From: Monoglobus pectinilyticus
Lineage (GTDB): Bacteria; Bacillota; Clostridia; Monoglobales; Monoglobaceae
DNA: 64,000 nt
NCBI RefSeq assembly: GCF_002874775.1
Contig: NZ_CP020991.1
Span: 1,865,225-1,929,224 of the forward strand
Direction of reading: 5' to 3'
How positions within the stretch are numbered: position 1 is the stretch's first letter; each line of letters begins with the position of its first letter. A program made the position numbers and the translations under genes. Below the pieces are notes generated by a model, which was given only the letters and a program-made list of their open reading frames with translations, had not been told where the DNA came from and searched no databases. Shown here piece after piece: positions 35,701 through 43,574 of the stretch.

Positions 35701-38700
35701 AAGAGCGGTCAGGCAGTAGTTAACTATATGACTAATGCAGGTAAGATATTTACAGTTATTGAAGCTAAACAGGGCGAAACAACCGGATCATACTTATATC
35801 AGGTAACAGCTCCGTCAAAAGCTGCATATACATCTGATCCTATTGAGATGAAGGTTGGATACGATTATTATGTATTCGTTCCGGCTTCTAAGATTGCAGT
35901 TGGATATATCGAGTTTACACCATATATTGAAACTACCGAGGCATTTGCCGGTGATACAATTAAAGTATTGCCATCTGCAAACGATGGATATTCAGTAGAC
36001 GAAGTAAGCTATACACCTGAAAACGGAAATAAAACTGTTGTTTCTCAAAATGCAGAAGGTTATACATTTAGTATGCCGGAAGCAAATGTGGAGATAAATG
36101 TTGCATTCAAAGAAGGCGCAGAGCCAAGTGAAACACCGGCTCCTACAGCAACAGCTGCACCTGCAACAGAAACACCGGAGCCAACAGAGGCACCAGCAAC
36201 AGAAACTCCTGTTCCAAGTGCAACAGCAACTCCAACAGAGGCACCTGCAACAGAAACACCGGCGCCTACAGATGCACCTGTATCAACAATAGCTCCAATA
36301 CCAGCAAAGGGAATGACTTTACCTAGCGGAGTTAATACAACAGATAAGTCAAGTAAGGTATATAATTGGAATGATAAAGCAACAGATGAAATGAAGGCAG
36401 TATTTGGTGATCCTTTAACAGGAGTTAATACTGAAGCTTTAGTTCCAATGGGTGCTGCAGACAGAACTATTTCAGCAAAAATAAATGTTTCAGCAGAACA
36501 GGCTGGAAGTTATAAGTTAATGGTTTTGGGTATCGAATACAGTAACAGATACTATAATGTAAAGGTTGATTCAGGAAATGCGATTGCACCTGAGAATACG
36601 AATCCAGGTAAGGTAGCATTGATAGACCCGACAGAAAGTAATTCAGACTTAACAATAACGACTTACGATTTGGGTGAACTAACAGAGGGTGAACATACAA
36701 TTTCTGTAATTTCAGCTGCAAACAACAGCAGAGATTTCTTTGCAATGGGTTTTGTAAAATATACACCGGCTCCGGCAACCGAGACACCGGCTCCAACTGA
36801 GGAGCCGGCAACGGCTACTCCTGAACCGAGTGCAACAGCAGAACCTACAGAAGCACCAGCAACAGAAACTCCGGCACCATCAGCAACAGCTATGCCGATT
36901 GATGACTATATCAAAGCTAATATTGATGATGTTAACAATCAGTTAGTAGACGGAGACGTTCAATATGCACAATTGGTACCTAACTATGATAACAGTACTG
37001 TTGATGTAGAAGTTCTTGACGGAACAATAAAAAATATGAGCGTTGTAAAATCTATTGAAGCAGCTATAGGTCTCGTAAATAAGTATGACCCGGTTGCAAA
37101 GTATGCTGTTCATTATGATGGTTCTGATTATGCAACAGTAAGCGCTGCAAATGAAGCAGCAACAAACTTTGATACGGTTGATAACAGACCGGATGGTTAT
37201 AAGAGCTACAATCCTGTAACAGTATTCGGAAAAGACGATTCTCCTTCAGCTATTGCTATAGGAAAAGCGGTATCAGCTTCACTAGGATTAAATACAGAAC
37301 AGTTTAATAGCATTTCAACAACAGACCTTGCTACATTCTTAGGATATCTTGAAGCAAATTCAAAATATTCTGTAAATGTAACAGCTTATGGTGCAGATGG
37401 AAACTCAATCTTCACATATAAGTTTATATTTGCTGACAAACAACCAGTTCCGACTGCAACAGCAGAGCCAACAGCAACACCAGAGGCGACAGCGACAGCT
37501 GCACCAATTGTTGTAAATATGTTCGATAAGAGTGCTGTTGCAATTTCTGCTGGAAGCCAGGATACTGGATTATACTGGGATAATACTAAGAGTGGAAACA
37601 TGGCTCTTATAAAATCATCGGTAGTTGGTTCGTTTGAAGGTGCTCAAGGTATCATACTTCGTGAAGGAACTAGCGGTGCAGTGTCTGTAAATGTTTATAA
37701 GACAAAGGCAACTACAGCTACTGATGTTGATGCAACTCAGATTGCAACCAGAGAAATTAAAATGACTGGTGGTTATACGCCAAATTATGATAATATCATT
37801 TCATTTGAAGATGGAACAACATTTGAAAGTGATGATAATATTTTAATAAAACTTTCAGCAATTGATCATTCAAGTTATTGTGGTAATTATAGCACTTGTA
37901 CAATTTCATTTGATATGCCAAGATATGATATAGCTCTTGATACATTTGAAAACGGTGTTGCTTCAATTAACTCAAAATCTAATCCAACTGTTGCTAATGC
38001 AATAACAAAAGCGGCAGAAGGTGAACTCGTTTTTGTTACTGCAACAGCTAATGCAGATTATGAACTTGCAGATGTTCAGTATAAAGGAGCAAGTGAATCT
38101 GATTACACAAAATCTGCTAGTATTGCTGGCGCAAAAACTACAGCTGTTGCATTTGAAATGCCTGGTGAGGCGGCAACAGTTAAACCTATAATTAATGCGC
38201 TTACATATGTAACAGCTTCTATTTCCGCTGATAATGGTTCTGTAACGTTTACTGATGGAGTAGCATCAGATACAAACAGAGCTATAACAGGTAAGAATGT
38301 TTCATTTACTGTTAGTGCCAATGATGGATATGCAGTTGAATCTGTAAAAGTCATGGCAGGTAATGATGATGTTTCAAGTAGTGTTGGATTAGTTGAAAAC
38401 CTTGGTGTATATTCGTTTACTACACCTTTAACAGATTTTACTGTAACTGTAAATTATATAGAAGCTAAAGCCATAACTGTTGCTTCTGTATCTAATGGTA
38501 GTGTTTCAGTAGAAAACGTGACAAGACCTGAGCTAATAAAAAAGGAACTCAATACTGCTGCTTCAGTAACATGGAAAGCCTATGATGAAACAGCAAATGC
38601 TATTGCAGCAAACGCAACAGACCCTGATCCAATTACTATAGATGGTGTCGGCGTTGTTGATTTGCCAAATAATAATGATAGTGCAACAGCAACAGATAAG

Positions 38701-39291
38701 AAGTGGACACGTGGTACTAGTTATAAATTTGATTCATCAATAGGTAATTTTACTGGAAGTATATCCGGTGGAGGAAATCCACGTCCGTCATCTTTTAGCG
38801 GAACTCCGAGTGCAACAAATCTTCCGGCAGCAGGTACCGTATTTGAGTTTACGGCAGCCGCAGACGGACAGATGCAAATTGCATATTTTGCAGGAAGTGG
38901 TAAGACATTATATTTGTTAGAGTCTGAACCGAATGCAGATAAAGGAACACAACTTGCAACATTTACAGGCGCAAATGCCAATGCTATTACAGACGTATTT
39001 GAAGTGAAGGCAGGAAATACTTATTATTTCTTTGGTGGAGCAACAAAAGCTCAGTATTTTGGATTTAAGTTTGTGCCTTATAATTATACAATTTTAGGTG
39101 TAGCTGGTGATACTATTAAAGTAAACGCTACTCCTGAAAGTGGAAATTATGTAGTAGATACTGTAACATATGCTACAGCAACAGAACCTAGTAATTCTAT
39201 ACCAGTTGTTGATAATGGTGATGGTTATACTTTTGAAATGCCTAATGATGCCGTTACAGTGAATGCAACTTTTGTTAATTCAATTATTTAA
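29767..39291 (+). CDS. Giant SLH-anchored multimodular surface protein (3174 residues)
   Basis: ACAAGGAGGGG precedes the ATG. Signal peptide residues 1-29 (VVSAA-Q), then three SLH repeats (about 30-205), a beta-repeat stretch with GGVTLNGIVAGGVVVSP, a Gly-rich spacer (about 295-310), a possible Flg_new-like repeat and an Ig-like region with YQWYRTKES. A seven-copy TPVTPDKPTA linker (589-658) follows. The rest alternates PT linkers with beta-sandwich modules, several duplicated: a DGAVQYLIPEGDVVTV...FTMPGQNVT module (bases about 32410-32600 and 34540-34720); a module with KATDEMK and YNNRY or YSNRY plus ISAANNSRN/D (about 33320-33790 and 36290-36770, with a weaker relative at 34780-35230); and a GNPRPSS-containing module (about 35340-36110 and 38470-39280). 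These resemble carbohydrate-binding or adhesive modules; no catalytic domain is recognised. It is probably a major surface adhesin or S-layer-associated protein. Confidence 0.88.
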   Translation: MRTFKRSLALVLAIAMVLTTFGMTVVSAAQYNDTEGHWAESYINTWSGYGVIQGDGGYFRPDDAITRAEVAQVTDNVISYEKIADNMFTDVSTTDWFADAVLKLVAAGTLTGNGDGTMTPNNYMTREEAMTMLARAYGLTVENTQAGITQYADYQNISDYATGYVGAMTAAGYVGGYEDGTIRPKDYISRAEFVKIIDNMIKLYITEPGSYGPEYVGGIVMIKTGGVTLNGIVAGGVVVSPQVSGDVTITGSQISGDIVNLSEKANVTSNTGNVTNPSATTKPNNIVIGGGGSGGGGNGGGPASLTVKFHYGENYGTVKTRSVTKGKKLSESSVPTPTESNWDGLWYTSKSAAEKCSGTTFDPTVSAVNKNYDLYAGHINNYDLKDVEIAVDNKTDYVNVYVGDVLTATNLAPAAAKNYVSYQWYRTKESNGTGDKISGATKSTYTAVEADKGMYLKVVVTGDGTNYNGTVSDVSTIVLAKDAPSIYPEKTTAAFGNDAATTVTLTEGQTITGVKTESGEMLTADQYTFDAETGKLTISKDYLAGLTDGQNVFTIVVSDDAAYNVTFVVTTTGGPTEGPVPTEEPEPTATPVTPDKPTATPVTPDKPTATPVTPDKPTATPVTPDKPTATPVTPDKPTATPVTPDKPTATPVTPDEPTATPLPTATVAPIQKYVATVNVTGGKAVLKDANGNTYPLVEVSNPTEEPVPTATASTEEPTEAPATAKPTMPPLTEITESYTFIADDFNSAGTLPISEGTMLDNGKVYSPAGNNAATNKKSSEINGASHLNSMRLKGAQNSLVFKTAVDVAVTVYGNAHDSRVYAAGTTNGGVELGKGQTGSGVFTFNASAGTTVYLTAVNDADNSGGDLFIAGFTVEPTANAAAEDGAVQYLIPEGDVVTVDATPDTAGLYPIVTVKGADGQDIAVSDNKFTMPGQNVTTEVTFGDAPATATPAPTATVSPEPTATATVAPPTATPVFPSYANWNIGQAKIDTTDGAAAEVVYPAEGGKAAIEVTSRNIYTTLDQEVSAGQANVSLDVYIDPAVPKNFRIYLESGTENYQNPNGEYVFAEVANNNNSSVNYGPNPAEENKLFDYSQMTAGWYKFNITLDYEGTDFITLEVTAPDGTVAGTAKMGAIAGKSTALRQVRLIQTAAAAQFADMAITVSGQPTATPAPSTPSPTAVPVSSIVVPANDLTLDGGAVLSDNAGQNYTWTEKATDEMKSTFGDPIDSVNTAKFALMNGDGRNVSKTINIPADGEYKLMVMSIEYNNRYFTASVDNGAAIEPESQTPGKMATNNAGGSNVDLTVTEYNLGTLTNGEHTVKVISAANNSRNILAIAVVPVAAPATPDPSATPEPNKYIATVNVTGGTAVLKDAEGNVYPTYAPEATVAPTIEPSAEPSDAPTAEPSDAPTDEPAATATTAPVTPVTYKYTSTSEIKGGNLCEGDTCTFVDEASEEIRTLFADGSDAAKVAPALTANYKNYVGGTGSKASQPYIEGINLEPGTYNVYYLGYNNEVAIDATIGDISFSIPAASGVAVAREDNNASRVLKAYKFTFTAETALTNATLKFNTTEQWLPDIFSVILTNTTVAANAAGVDGAVQYLIPEGDVVTVDATAETAGQVASVTVTGADGQDVKVENNKFTMPGQNVTADITFAEAPATATPEATAAPTAKPAEVMIAGDMTLNGSAKVYNDAPKEPTAAYTEEYSNIFGENFSKAGTSKVGFLGSNFGGYVTKNYTIDETGSYKAYIMVSYAQSNNQFALSKDGTQVVQGTLVDKSEKVGTNGQDLFIYTYDIDNLEAGTYEFKYYSELGQCSDFVAAAIVAAEAPATATPAPATETPAPATATPEATEAPTPDPSATPSVRYTYTKGATTNGSFDVQNVSHPELVTKTADTANKVKWTAKNDLAKFENIVDPEPITVGDITIDPLNNATGGASDFWKHNTDTVDGISGNGNPRPSSLTGTPSDKDLPTNGTVLKLTSAKSGQAVVNYMTNAGKIFTVIEAKQGETTGSYLYQVTAPSKAAYTSDPIEMKVGYDYYVFVPASKIAVGYIEFTPYIETTEAFAGDTIKVLPSANDGYSVDEVSYTPENGNKTVVSQNAEGYTFSMPEANVEINVAFKEGAEPSETPAPTATAAPATETPEPTEAPATETPVPSATATPTEAPATETPAPTDAPVSTIAPIPAKGMTLPSGVNTTDKSSKVYNWNDKATDEMKAVFGDPLTGVNTEALVPMGAADRTISAKINVSAEQAGSYKLMVLGIEYSNRYYNVKVDSGNAIAPENTNPGKVALIDPTESNSDLTITTYDLGELTEGEHTISVISAANNSRDFFAMGFVKYTPAPATETPAPTEEPATATPEPSATAEPTEAPATETPAPSATAMPIDDYIKANIDDVNNQLVDGDVQYAQLVPNYDNSTVDVEVLDGTIKNMSVVKSIEAAIGLVNKYDPVAKYAVHYDGSDYATVSAANEAATNFDTVDNRPDGYKSYNPVTVFGKDDSPSAIAIGKAVSASLGLNTEQFNSISTTDLATFLGYLEANSKYSVNVTAYGADGNSIFTYKFIFADKQPVPTATAEPTATPEATATAAPIVVNMFDKSAVAISAGSQDTGLYWDNTKSGNMALIKSSVVGSFEGAQGIILREGTSGAVSVNVYKTKATTATDVDATQIATREIKMTGGYTPNYDNIISFEDGTTFESDDNILIKLSAIDHSSYCGNYSTCTISFDMPRYDIALDTFENGVASINSKSNPTVANAITKAAEGELVFVTATANADYELADVQYKGASESDYTKSASIAGAKTTAVAFEMPGEAATVKPIINALTYVTASISADNGSVTFTDGVASDTNRAITGKNVSFTVSANDGYAVESVKVMAGNDDVSSSVGLVENLGVYSFTTPLTDFTVTVNYIEAKAITVASVSNGSVSVENVTRPELIKKELNTAASVTWKAYDETANAIAANATDPDPITIDGVGVVDLPNNNDSATATDKKWTRGTSYKFDSSIGNFTGSISGGGNPRPSSFSGTPSATNLPAAGTVFEFTAAADGQMQIAYFAGSGKTLYLLESEPNADKGTQLATFTGANANAITDVFEVKAGNTYYFFGGATKAQYFGFKFVPYNYTILGVAGDTIKVNATPESGNYVVDTVTYATATEPSNSIPVVDNGDGYTFEMPNDAVTVNATFVNSII
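31531..31740 (+). repeat. Seven tandem 30-bp repeats coding a TPVTPDKPTA linker
   Basis: Seven consecutive 30-bp units beginning gcaacaccggtaacaccgg, differing at a few third positions; the last has GAG for AAG. As 30 is divisible by 3, copy-number change would keep the frame and only change linker length. Confidence 0.95.
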
Positions 39292-39302
39292 CAGTTTAAT
39301 AA

Positions 39303-39330
39303 AAAACAACCCATAAGGGTTGTTTTTTAT
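39303..39330 (+). terminator. Terminator of the giant surface-protein gene
   Basis: A 10-bp perfect stem (aaaacaaccc / gggttgtttt) with a 4-nt loop and a T-run. Confidence 0.93.
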
Positions 39331-39459
39331 TGATATTATTGGTGTAAATAATTGGTTATATAATAGCTATAAAAAATTTATTCGTTTATACAAAACAAAT
39401 ATGATAAATATGTAAACTACTAATTTAGACTCAAGATTTTTATAGTAGCTCTATTATAT

Positions 39460-39492
39460 CAAGGGACTGCATTTGCAGTCCCTTGATTTTTA
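39460..39492. terminator. Palindromic hairpin between the surface-protein gene and the phage block
   Basis: A 12-bp perfect stem (caagggactgca / tgcagtcccttg) with a 2-nt loop and ATTTTTAT on the plus side. It lies about 75 bp past the end of the convergent minus-strand phage operon and probably ends that transcript too, though the minus side lacks a T-run. Confidence 0.65.
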
Positions 39493-39562
39493 TATTATTG
39501 TTACTTTAAAACATAATATTCTACTAGATATTCAGTTCAAAACTAAAAAATTTTTTTATTCT

Positions 39563-40840
39563 TTAATACCCTATAGCGTTTTGAAGCATAAGCTGGTTAA
39601 TTCTTTCCTCTGTTAAACGGTTGTTCAGTCTTTCAGAATTTAACTGGTTATTAATAATTTGGTTGTAATACTGCATATATATTTGTTTCATTACATTATC
39701 CATTCTGGAATCCTCTATATCCAAATTATTTTGTGTTGATTCCTGACCGTTGAGTACCTCGTTCCAGTTATAATCCTGAGAATTATTGGCTTCTGTCCAG
39801 CGATAATCTTGTTCATTTTTGTCATATTTTTGTTGGTTAAAAAGTGTGTTCCAATAATTTTCATATGCCGCTTTGTCTCGGTCTGTATTTGAAGCGAGAA
39901 CTGAGTTGATATTAGAAATAGTTTTGTTGTTGGCTCCATATGCGTTGCTGTAGGCTGAGTTGTAGGTGTCCAGCATGTTTTCTAATAAGTTTATGTCCGT
40001 GTTATAGCTGTCCGCATAACGTTCATATGCCTGCTGTGCAAGCTCCGGCACCATTTCTCCGAGTTTGCTCATATAGTATTGGTTGGTTTGCGCTGCGGCA
40101 GTAGCCGCGGCGGAGTTCCCATAACCGCCGGTAAGCCCCGCATAATTCGCCATAGCGTCTTGACTTGCTCTATTACCCTCAGTGAGGTATTTTTCTTTAT
40201 AAGCTTGATAAACCGGATCATCGTCAGGGTCATACTCAAAGTCTTTTCGGTTCATTATAGACCTGCTCAGGTTTGTGATTGAATTTAAATAGCGGTTGTT
40301 GTACTCATCTAATATTTCGTTTGGAGTTGAGACCCCAAGGGTGTTAAAGTAATCTGATGTTAGGTCCTCAATATCGTTTTGATACGCCCATGCCTTTCCG
40401 TTTTCATCTGTATATAAGGTGTTTAGCGGTCTTCCCCCTATAGTGGCCGAGCCGTTACTGTAACCTAACGCGTCTGCTGATACTCCATATTGTCCCGCAT
40501 ATTTTGAATATGCGTCTGAAACCTGTACTATTGGATTATTAGACTTGGAGTAATAGCTTACCAGACTGTTCTGTATTTCAGACGGGCTCGCATATGAAAC
40601 TCCGGCGTTTTCATCCATATATGATGGTTTCATCAAAGTTCGGCCGCCCAAGGTGACGGTTCCGCTCCTGTCGTCATAGCCAATCAGGTCATTGCTTATC
40701 CCCATGTTGGTCAGAGTGGAGCGGATTCCAACAGTACCGTCCTCCCTGGACGGTACTGTCTGTTTCTTTGAAAGGGAGGGGGATTTGTTTGCTGCCGCCA
40801 ATTTGTTATCTGTGATATATTTATCTGATGTGTTTGGCAT
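39563..40840 (-). CDS. Phage-type structural protein with duplicated N-terminal module
   Basis: 425 residues, last of six tightly packed minus-strand genes. Two related units lie at about 40-105 and 115-180, each of the form Gly-[IV]-Ser, then LIGY or ALGY, then LGGRTL or IGGRPL, then DENG or DENA. The rest is Tyr/Asn/Gln-rich and helical, with an Ala-rich patch (YGNSAAATAAAQ). No family can be named; position after the tail-type protein and composition suggest a minor virion or ejection protein. AGGAGGT precedes the start, which overlaps the end of the upstream gene by 20 bp. Confidence 0.6.
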   Translation of the reverse strand: MPNTSDKYITDNKLAAANKSPSLSKKQTVPSREDGTVGIRSTLTNMGISNDLIGYDDRSGTVTLGGRTLMKPSYMDENAGVSYASPSEIQNSLVSYYSKSNNPIVQVSDAYSKYAGQYGVSADALGYSNGSATIGGRPLNTLYTDENGKAWAYQNDIEDLTSDYFNTLGVSTPNEILDEYNNRYLNSITNLSRSIMNRKDFEYDPDDDPVYQAYKEKYLTEGNRASQDAMANYAGLTGGYGNSAAATAAAQTNQYYMSKLGEMVPELAQQAYERYADSYNTDINLLENMLDTYNSAYSNAYGANNKTISNINSVLASNTDRDKAAYENYWNTLFNQQKYDKNEQDYRWTEANNSQDYNWNEVLNGQESTQNNLDIEDSRMDNVMKQIYMQYYNQIINNQLNSERLNNRLTEERINQLMLQNAIGY

Positions 40841-42506
40841 TTGTTCTACCTCCTGTGTATGTGATTATCTCTATGTCGTGCACTGCCGCCTGACCTGTGC
40901 CCTCAAGCATTATGCGAAAACTGTCGCATTTTTTGAATCTAACCGGCACTTTGTGAACCATAAAGCCATTGCCCTGAATCTCACCGCAAAACTTAAAATC
41001 CTCATTGTCCCAGGCTGAGTATATTTTAACTTTGGAGCCTGATTTTAAATCCAGGCGGAGATATACTGTGTTTATTCCCTTGAAATCAAAATCATCAAGG
41101 GTAAATTTTTTGGATACCACACACCAGTTTATCTCTTCATCGCTCTCTCCTGAAAATTTATATATATCGGTTTTAGTAACGCCGTAAAGATGTTTGTTAT
41201 AGCGAACAAAGTCAATGAATTCCGTGTTGTCCTCTTTATGCCAAAGACTATAAAGGGGGTCATATACTAAAAGCTCGGTACCGTTTGAGTTTCCGGCGCA
41301 GGCATAGTAACGCTGTCCGTCGGTTCCGCTTTTACAAGTGAAATAGTTGGTTTTTATACAACTGCTGATTTTCTCAGGTTCACCGCCGCTGTACTCATAA
41401 AAGCCGTCGGCTCCCATATAGTAAAGTATGCCGCCGAGTTCAGCAATGCTTTTTCCGTCTATTGCACCGCCGCAGGTTTGCTTGGGTATAGAAAAATTTT
41501 GCGGTGAGTCTCCGTAGATGTGGTGTATATAGTTGCTCTTAAAAGCGACGACGGCTGTTCTGTAGCTGACTATACCTGTAAACTCGCCGGCAGTGCCGAT
41601 TTCACTGTACCAGCTGTCATCTGCTAGACCCCTAAAGGAATTAAAATTGAAACAATCGCCTAGTTTGGACGCATATATGTATTCGCCGCTGGTTCCTGTT
41701 CCAAACAGACGGTTATTATGAACGCATGCCCAGCTGATATCAGGAATACTTATTTCAATAGTCACAGAATTGCTGTCAGTAGTGTTTTTGAATAGCCCGT
41801 AACTGCCGTTTTTAGTATATAAAAGAAGTGAAAGTTTAGATGTTGTGGCCTCGTCAACTACCGCACTGACTATTTGGCTGTCAGAAGCATAATCTTTTTT
41901 TGAGTTTATTACATGGGTGTTGTTTTGGTCTTCACTGCAGCCGCTTATGATTACACTGTCTCCTACCTTAAAAATGTCGTCAAATTCCGCGCCGCTTTTC
42001 TGTATATAAGCAGTATATACTCCGCTTATTTCATTATGACTTGAGTAAAATTTTGCGTCTGTAACAGTAATCTGACGTCCCATCTTCTTTAACTCATTCC
42101 CTATTTCCCCAGTGTCAGGGTCAGGAAGATACCTATAGTACACCTTGTCAGGGAAAATACATATGTTCCCATTAAAGTCCACTATAGATTTTTCACCGTC
42201 CAAGAGCTTAATGTTTGTGACAGAGCTGCCCTTGTAGTAAAAATAGTTTTCTGCTACCCCTGTGAATGAGTCAAGACTTCCCGGCTGGTATTCCGGAGCC
42301 GTAACCGCTGATATTCCGTTTAAAGAAACAATGTGTTCTCTCGGTTTACGCGGCGAGGCGGCAGGAATAGAATCGGATGACATATTATACATTTCAGACA
42401 TTTGTCTGTCGTCAATTTTTTCTCTTTGATCATATCCAAAGAAGTTTAAAATATCCACTTTTTTTGTGTTGCTGCTTGTGGACGAACCGCTGGGCGGCAG
42501 ATACAT
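40821..42506 (-). CDS. Phage tail/propeller-type structural protein
   Basis: The start at 42506 is preferred: AGGAGG lies 8 nt upstream, whereas the GTG at 42515 is itself inside that site. The 561-residue product is rich in beta strands with propeller-like repeats. The region VVAFKSNYIHHIYGD, then CGGAIDGKSIAELGGILYYMG and ADGFYEYSGG, resembles podovirus tail-tube or stabilisation proteins (P22 gp10 / T7 gp12-like pattern), where loss of the site-specific detail makes the exact family uncertain. It sits 12 bp downstream of the adaptor-like gene. Confidence 0.65.
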   Translation of the reverse strand: MYLPPSGSSTSSNTKKVDILNFFGYDQREKIDDRQMSEMYNMSSDSIPAASPRKPREHIVSLNGISAVTAPEYQPGSLDSFTGVAENYFYYKGSSVTNIKLLDGEKSIVDFNGNICIFPDKVYYRYLPDPDTGEIGNELKKMGRQITVTDAKFYSSHNEISGVYTAYIQKSGAEFDDIFKVGDSVIISGCSEDQNNTHVINSKKDYASDSQIVSAVVDEATTSKLSLLLYTKNGSYGLFKNTTDSNSVTIEISIPDISWACVHNNRLFGTGTSGEYIYASKLGDCFNFNSFRGLADDSWYSEIGTAGEFTGIVSYRTAVVAFKSNYIHHIYGDSPQNFSIPKQTCGGAIDGKSIAELGGILYYMGADGFYEYSGGEPEKISSCIKTNYFTCKSGTDGQRYYACAGNSNGTELLVYDPLYSLWHKEDNTEFIDFVRYNKHLYGVTKTDIYKFSGESDEEINWCVVSKKFTLDDFDFKGINTVYLRLDLKSGSKVKIYSAWDNEDFKFCGEIQGNGFMVHKVPVRFKKCDSFRIMLEGTGQAAVHDIEIITYTGGRTNAKHIR

Positions 42507-42518
42507 ATTCCTCACCTC

Positions 42519-43301
42519 CTACCAGAAATTTTTGAACCTTGCCAAATCGTTCAAGGGATTTCTGGTTTTATAATCTTTTTTGTATTCGCTGTACAAATTG
42601 TTGTATTGGGTCATATGGGCAGAATACGCGTCGTAATCATGCTGATAGAGCGCCATTTTTGCCAAAATATATTCTATATACAGTCTGTCATATGGAGGGT
42701 CTGCCTCTGTTTCGTCGTCTATGACGCGCCGAATTGCCAAATGTGCCGCGGTTTGCGGAGTAAATATATCATCTGTAAGATAGACTGCTTCACCGTCATT
42801 TTGATATACATAGCTATCCAGGCAGGAGTCCCAGTTGGGTTCATCATCTAAGTTTTCGAGAAGTACGCATTCTATGTTGTCCCCCTCAAAAAGTGGAAGC
42901 TCAGAGCCGAATATGATATTCTCACTCAGTTTATAAGTACCTTTTACCTCAATGTTTCTGATGTTATCAGGCTTGGTGAGATACACTAGTTTAAGTATTT
43001 TAGGAGCTGAATTGCTGAATGCTGAGGTCAGTGAACCGCATAGATGAGGCAGGCTTCTTAAATCTGCTTTATCTATTAACTTACCTGCCACATACGCAGC
43101 TTCAATATCGTCAATAGAAATATCGTCAGGCAGTTCAAATTCATCAGGGCATGTTACTAAAGTTTCAATAACGGAGTAATATTTTTTTATGTCCCGTCTT
43201 AAAGCGAGTGAAACTTCGTCGCACCAGTGCAGCTTTTCACTGAAAGTAAATTGATTAGGGCTGAGAGCGTCTGCAGCTGAAATTGCGTTTATGATTTTCA
43301 T
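42519..43301 (-). CDS. Putative phage head-tail adaptor protein
   Basis: 260 residues with a helical N-terminus, a beta middle and a helical C-terminus rich in Tyr. Its position between the capsid gene and a tail-type gene and its length suit a T7 gp11/P22 gp4-type adaptor; sequence alone does not prove it. GGTGG lies before the start. Confidence 0.5.
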   Translation of the reverse strand: MKIINAISAADALSPNQFTFSEKLHWCDEVSLALRRDIKKYYSVIETLVTCPDEFELPDDISIDDIEAAYVAGKLIDKADLRSLPHLCGSLTSAFSNSAPKILKLVYLTKPDNIRNIEVKGTYKLSENIIFGSELPLFEGDNIECVLLENLDDEPNWDSCLDSYVYQNDGEAVYLTDDIFTPQTAAHLAIRRVIDDETEADPPYDRLYIEYILAKMALYQHDYDAYSAHMTQYNNLYSEYKKDYKTRNPLNDLARFKNFW

Positions 43302-43316
43302 GTATCCACCTGCCCT

Positions 43317-43565
43317 CTAAGCCTCTTTAAGGCTTTCAATATATTTTTCAGCCTCAATTTCCTGTTTATTACTTCTTTCAATGGCGAGAGCAACACTTCT
43401 AGGAACCATTACTTCAACGCCGCGTTTAATTTGATAATTGGTTCCGTTAACGGTAACGGTCAAATCGTCTTTTTTCTTCCAGTTATCTTTAATTAATGTC
43501 ACAGGGACAGGTTCATTATAAAATTGTTCAAGTTCATCTGTAACAGTTTGTTTTGTATTTGCCAT
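43317..43565 (-). CDS. Small phage-block protein
   Basis: 82 residues, with a VNGTNYQIKRGVEVMVP segment and a charged helical C-terminus. It lies between the capsid and adaptor genes with an AGGAGGT site. Similar short proteins commonly follow N4-gp56-type capsid genes; the role is unknown. Confidence 0.65.
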   Translation of the reverse strand: MANTKQTVTDELEQFYNEPVPVTLIKDNWKKKDDLTVTVNGTNYQIKRGVEVMVPRSVALAIERSNKQEIEAEKYIESLKEA

Positions 43566-43574
43566 GTTTACCTC

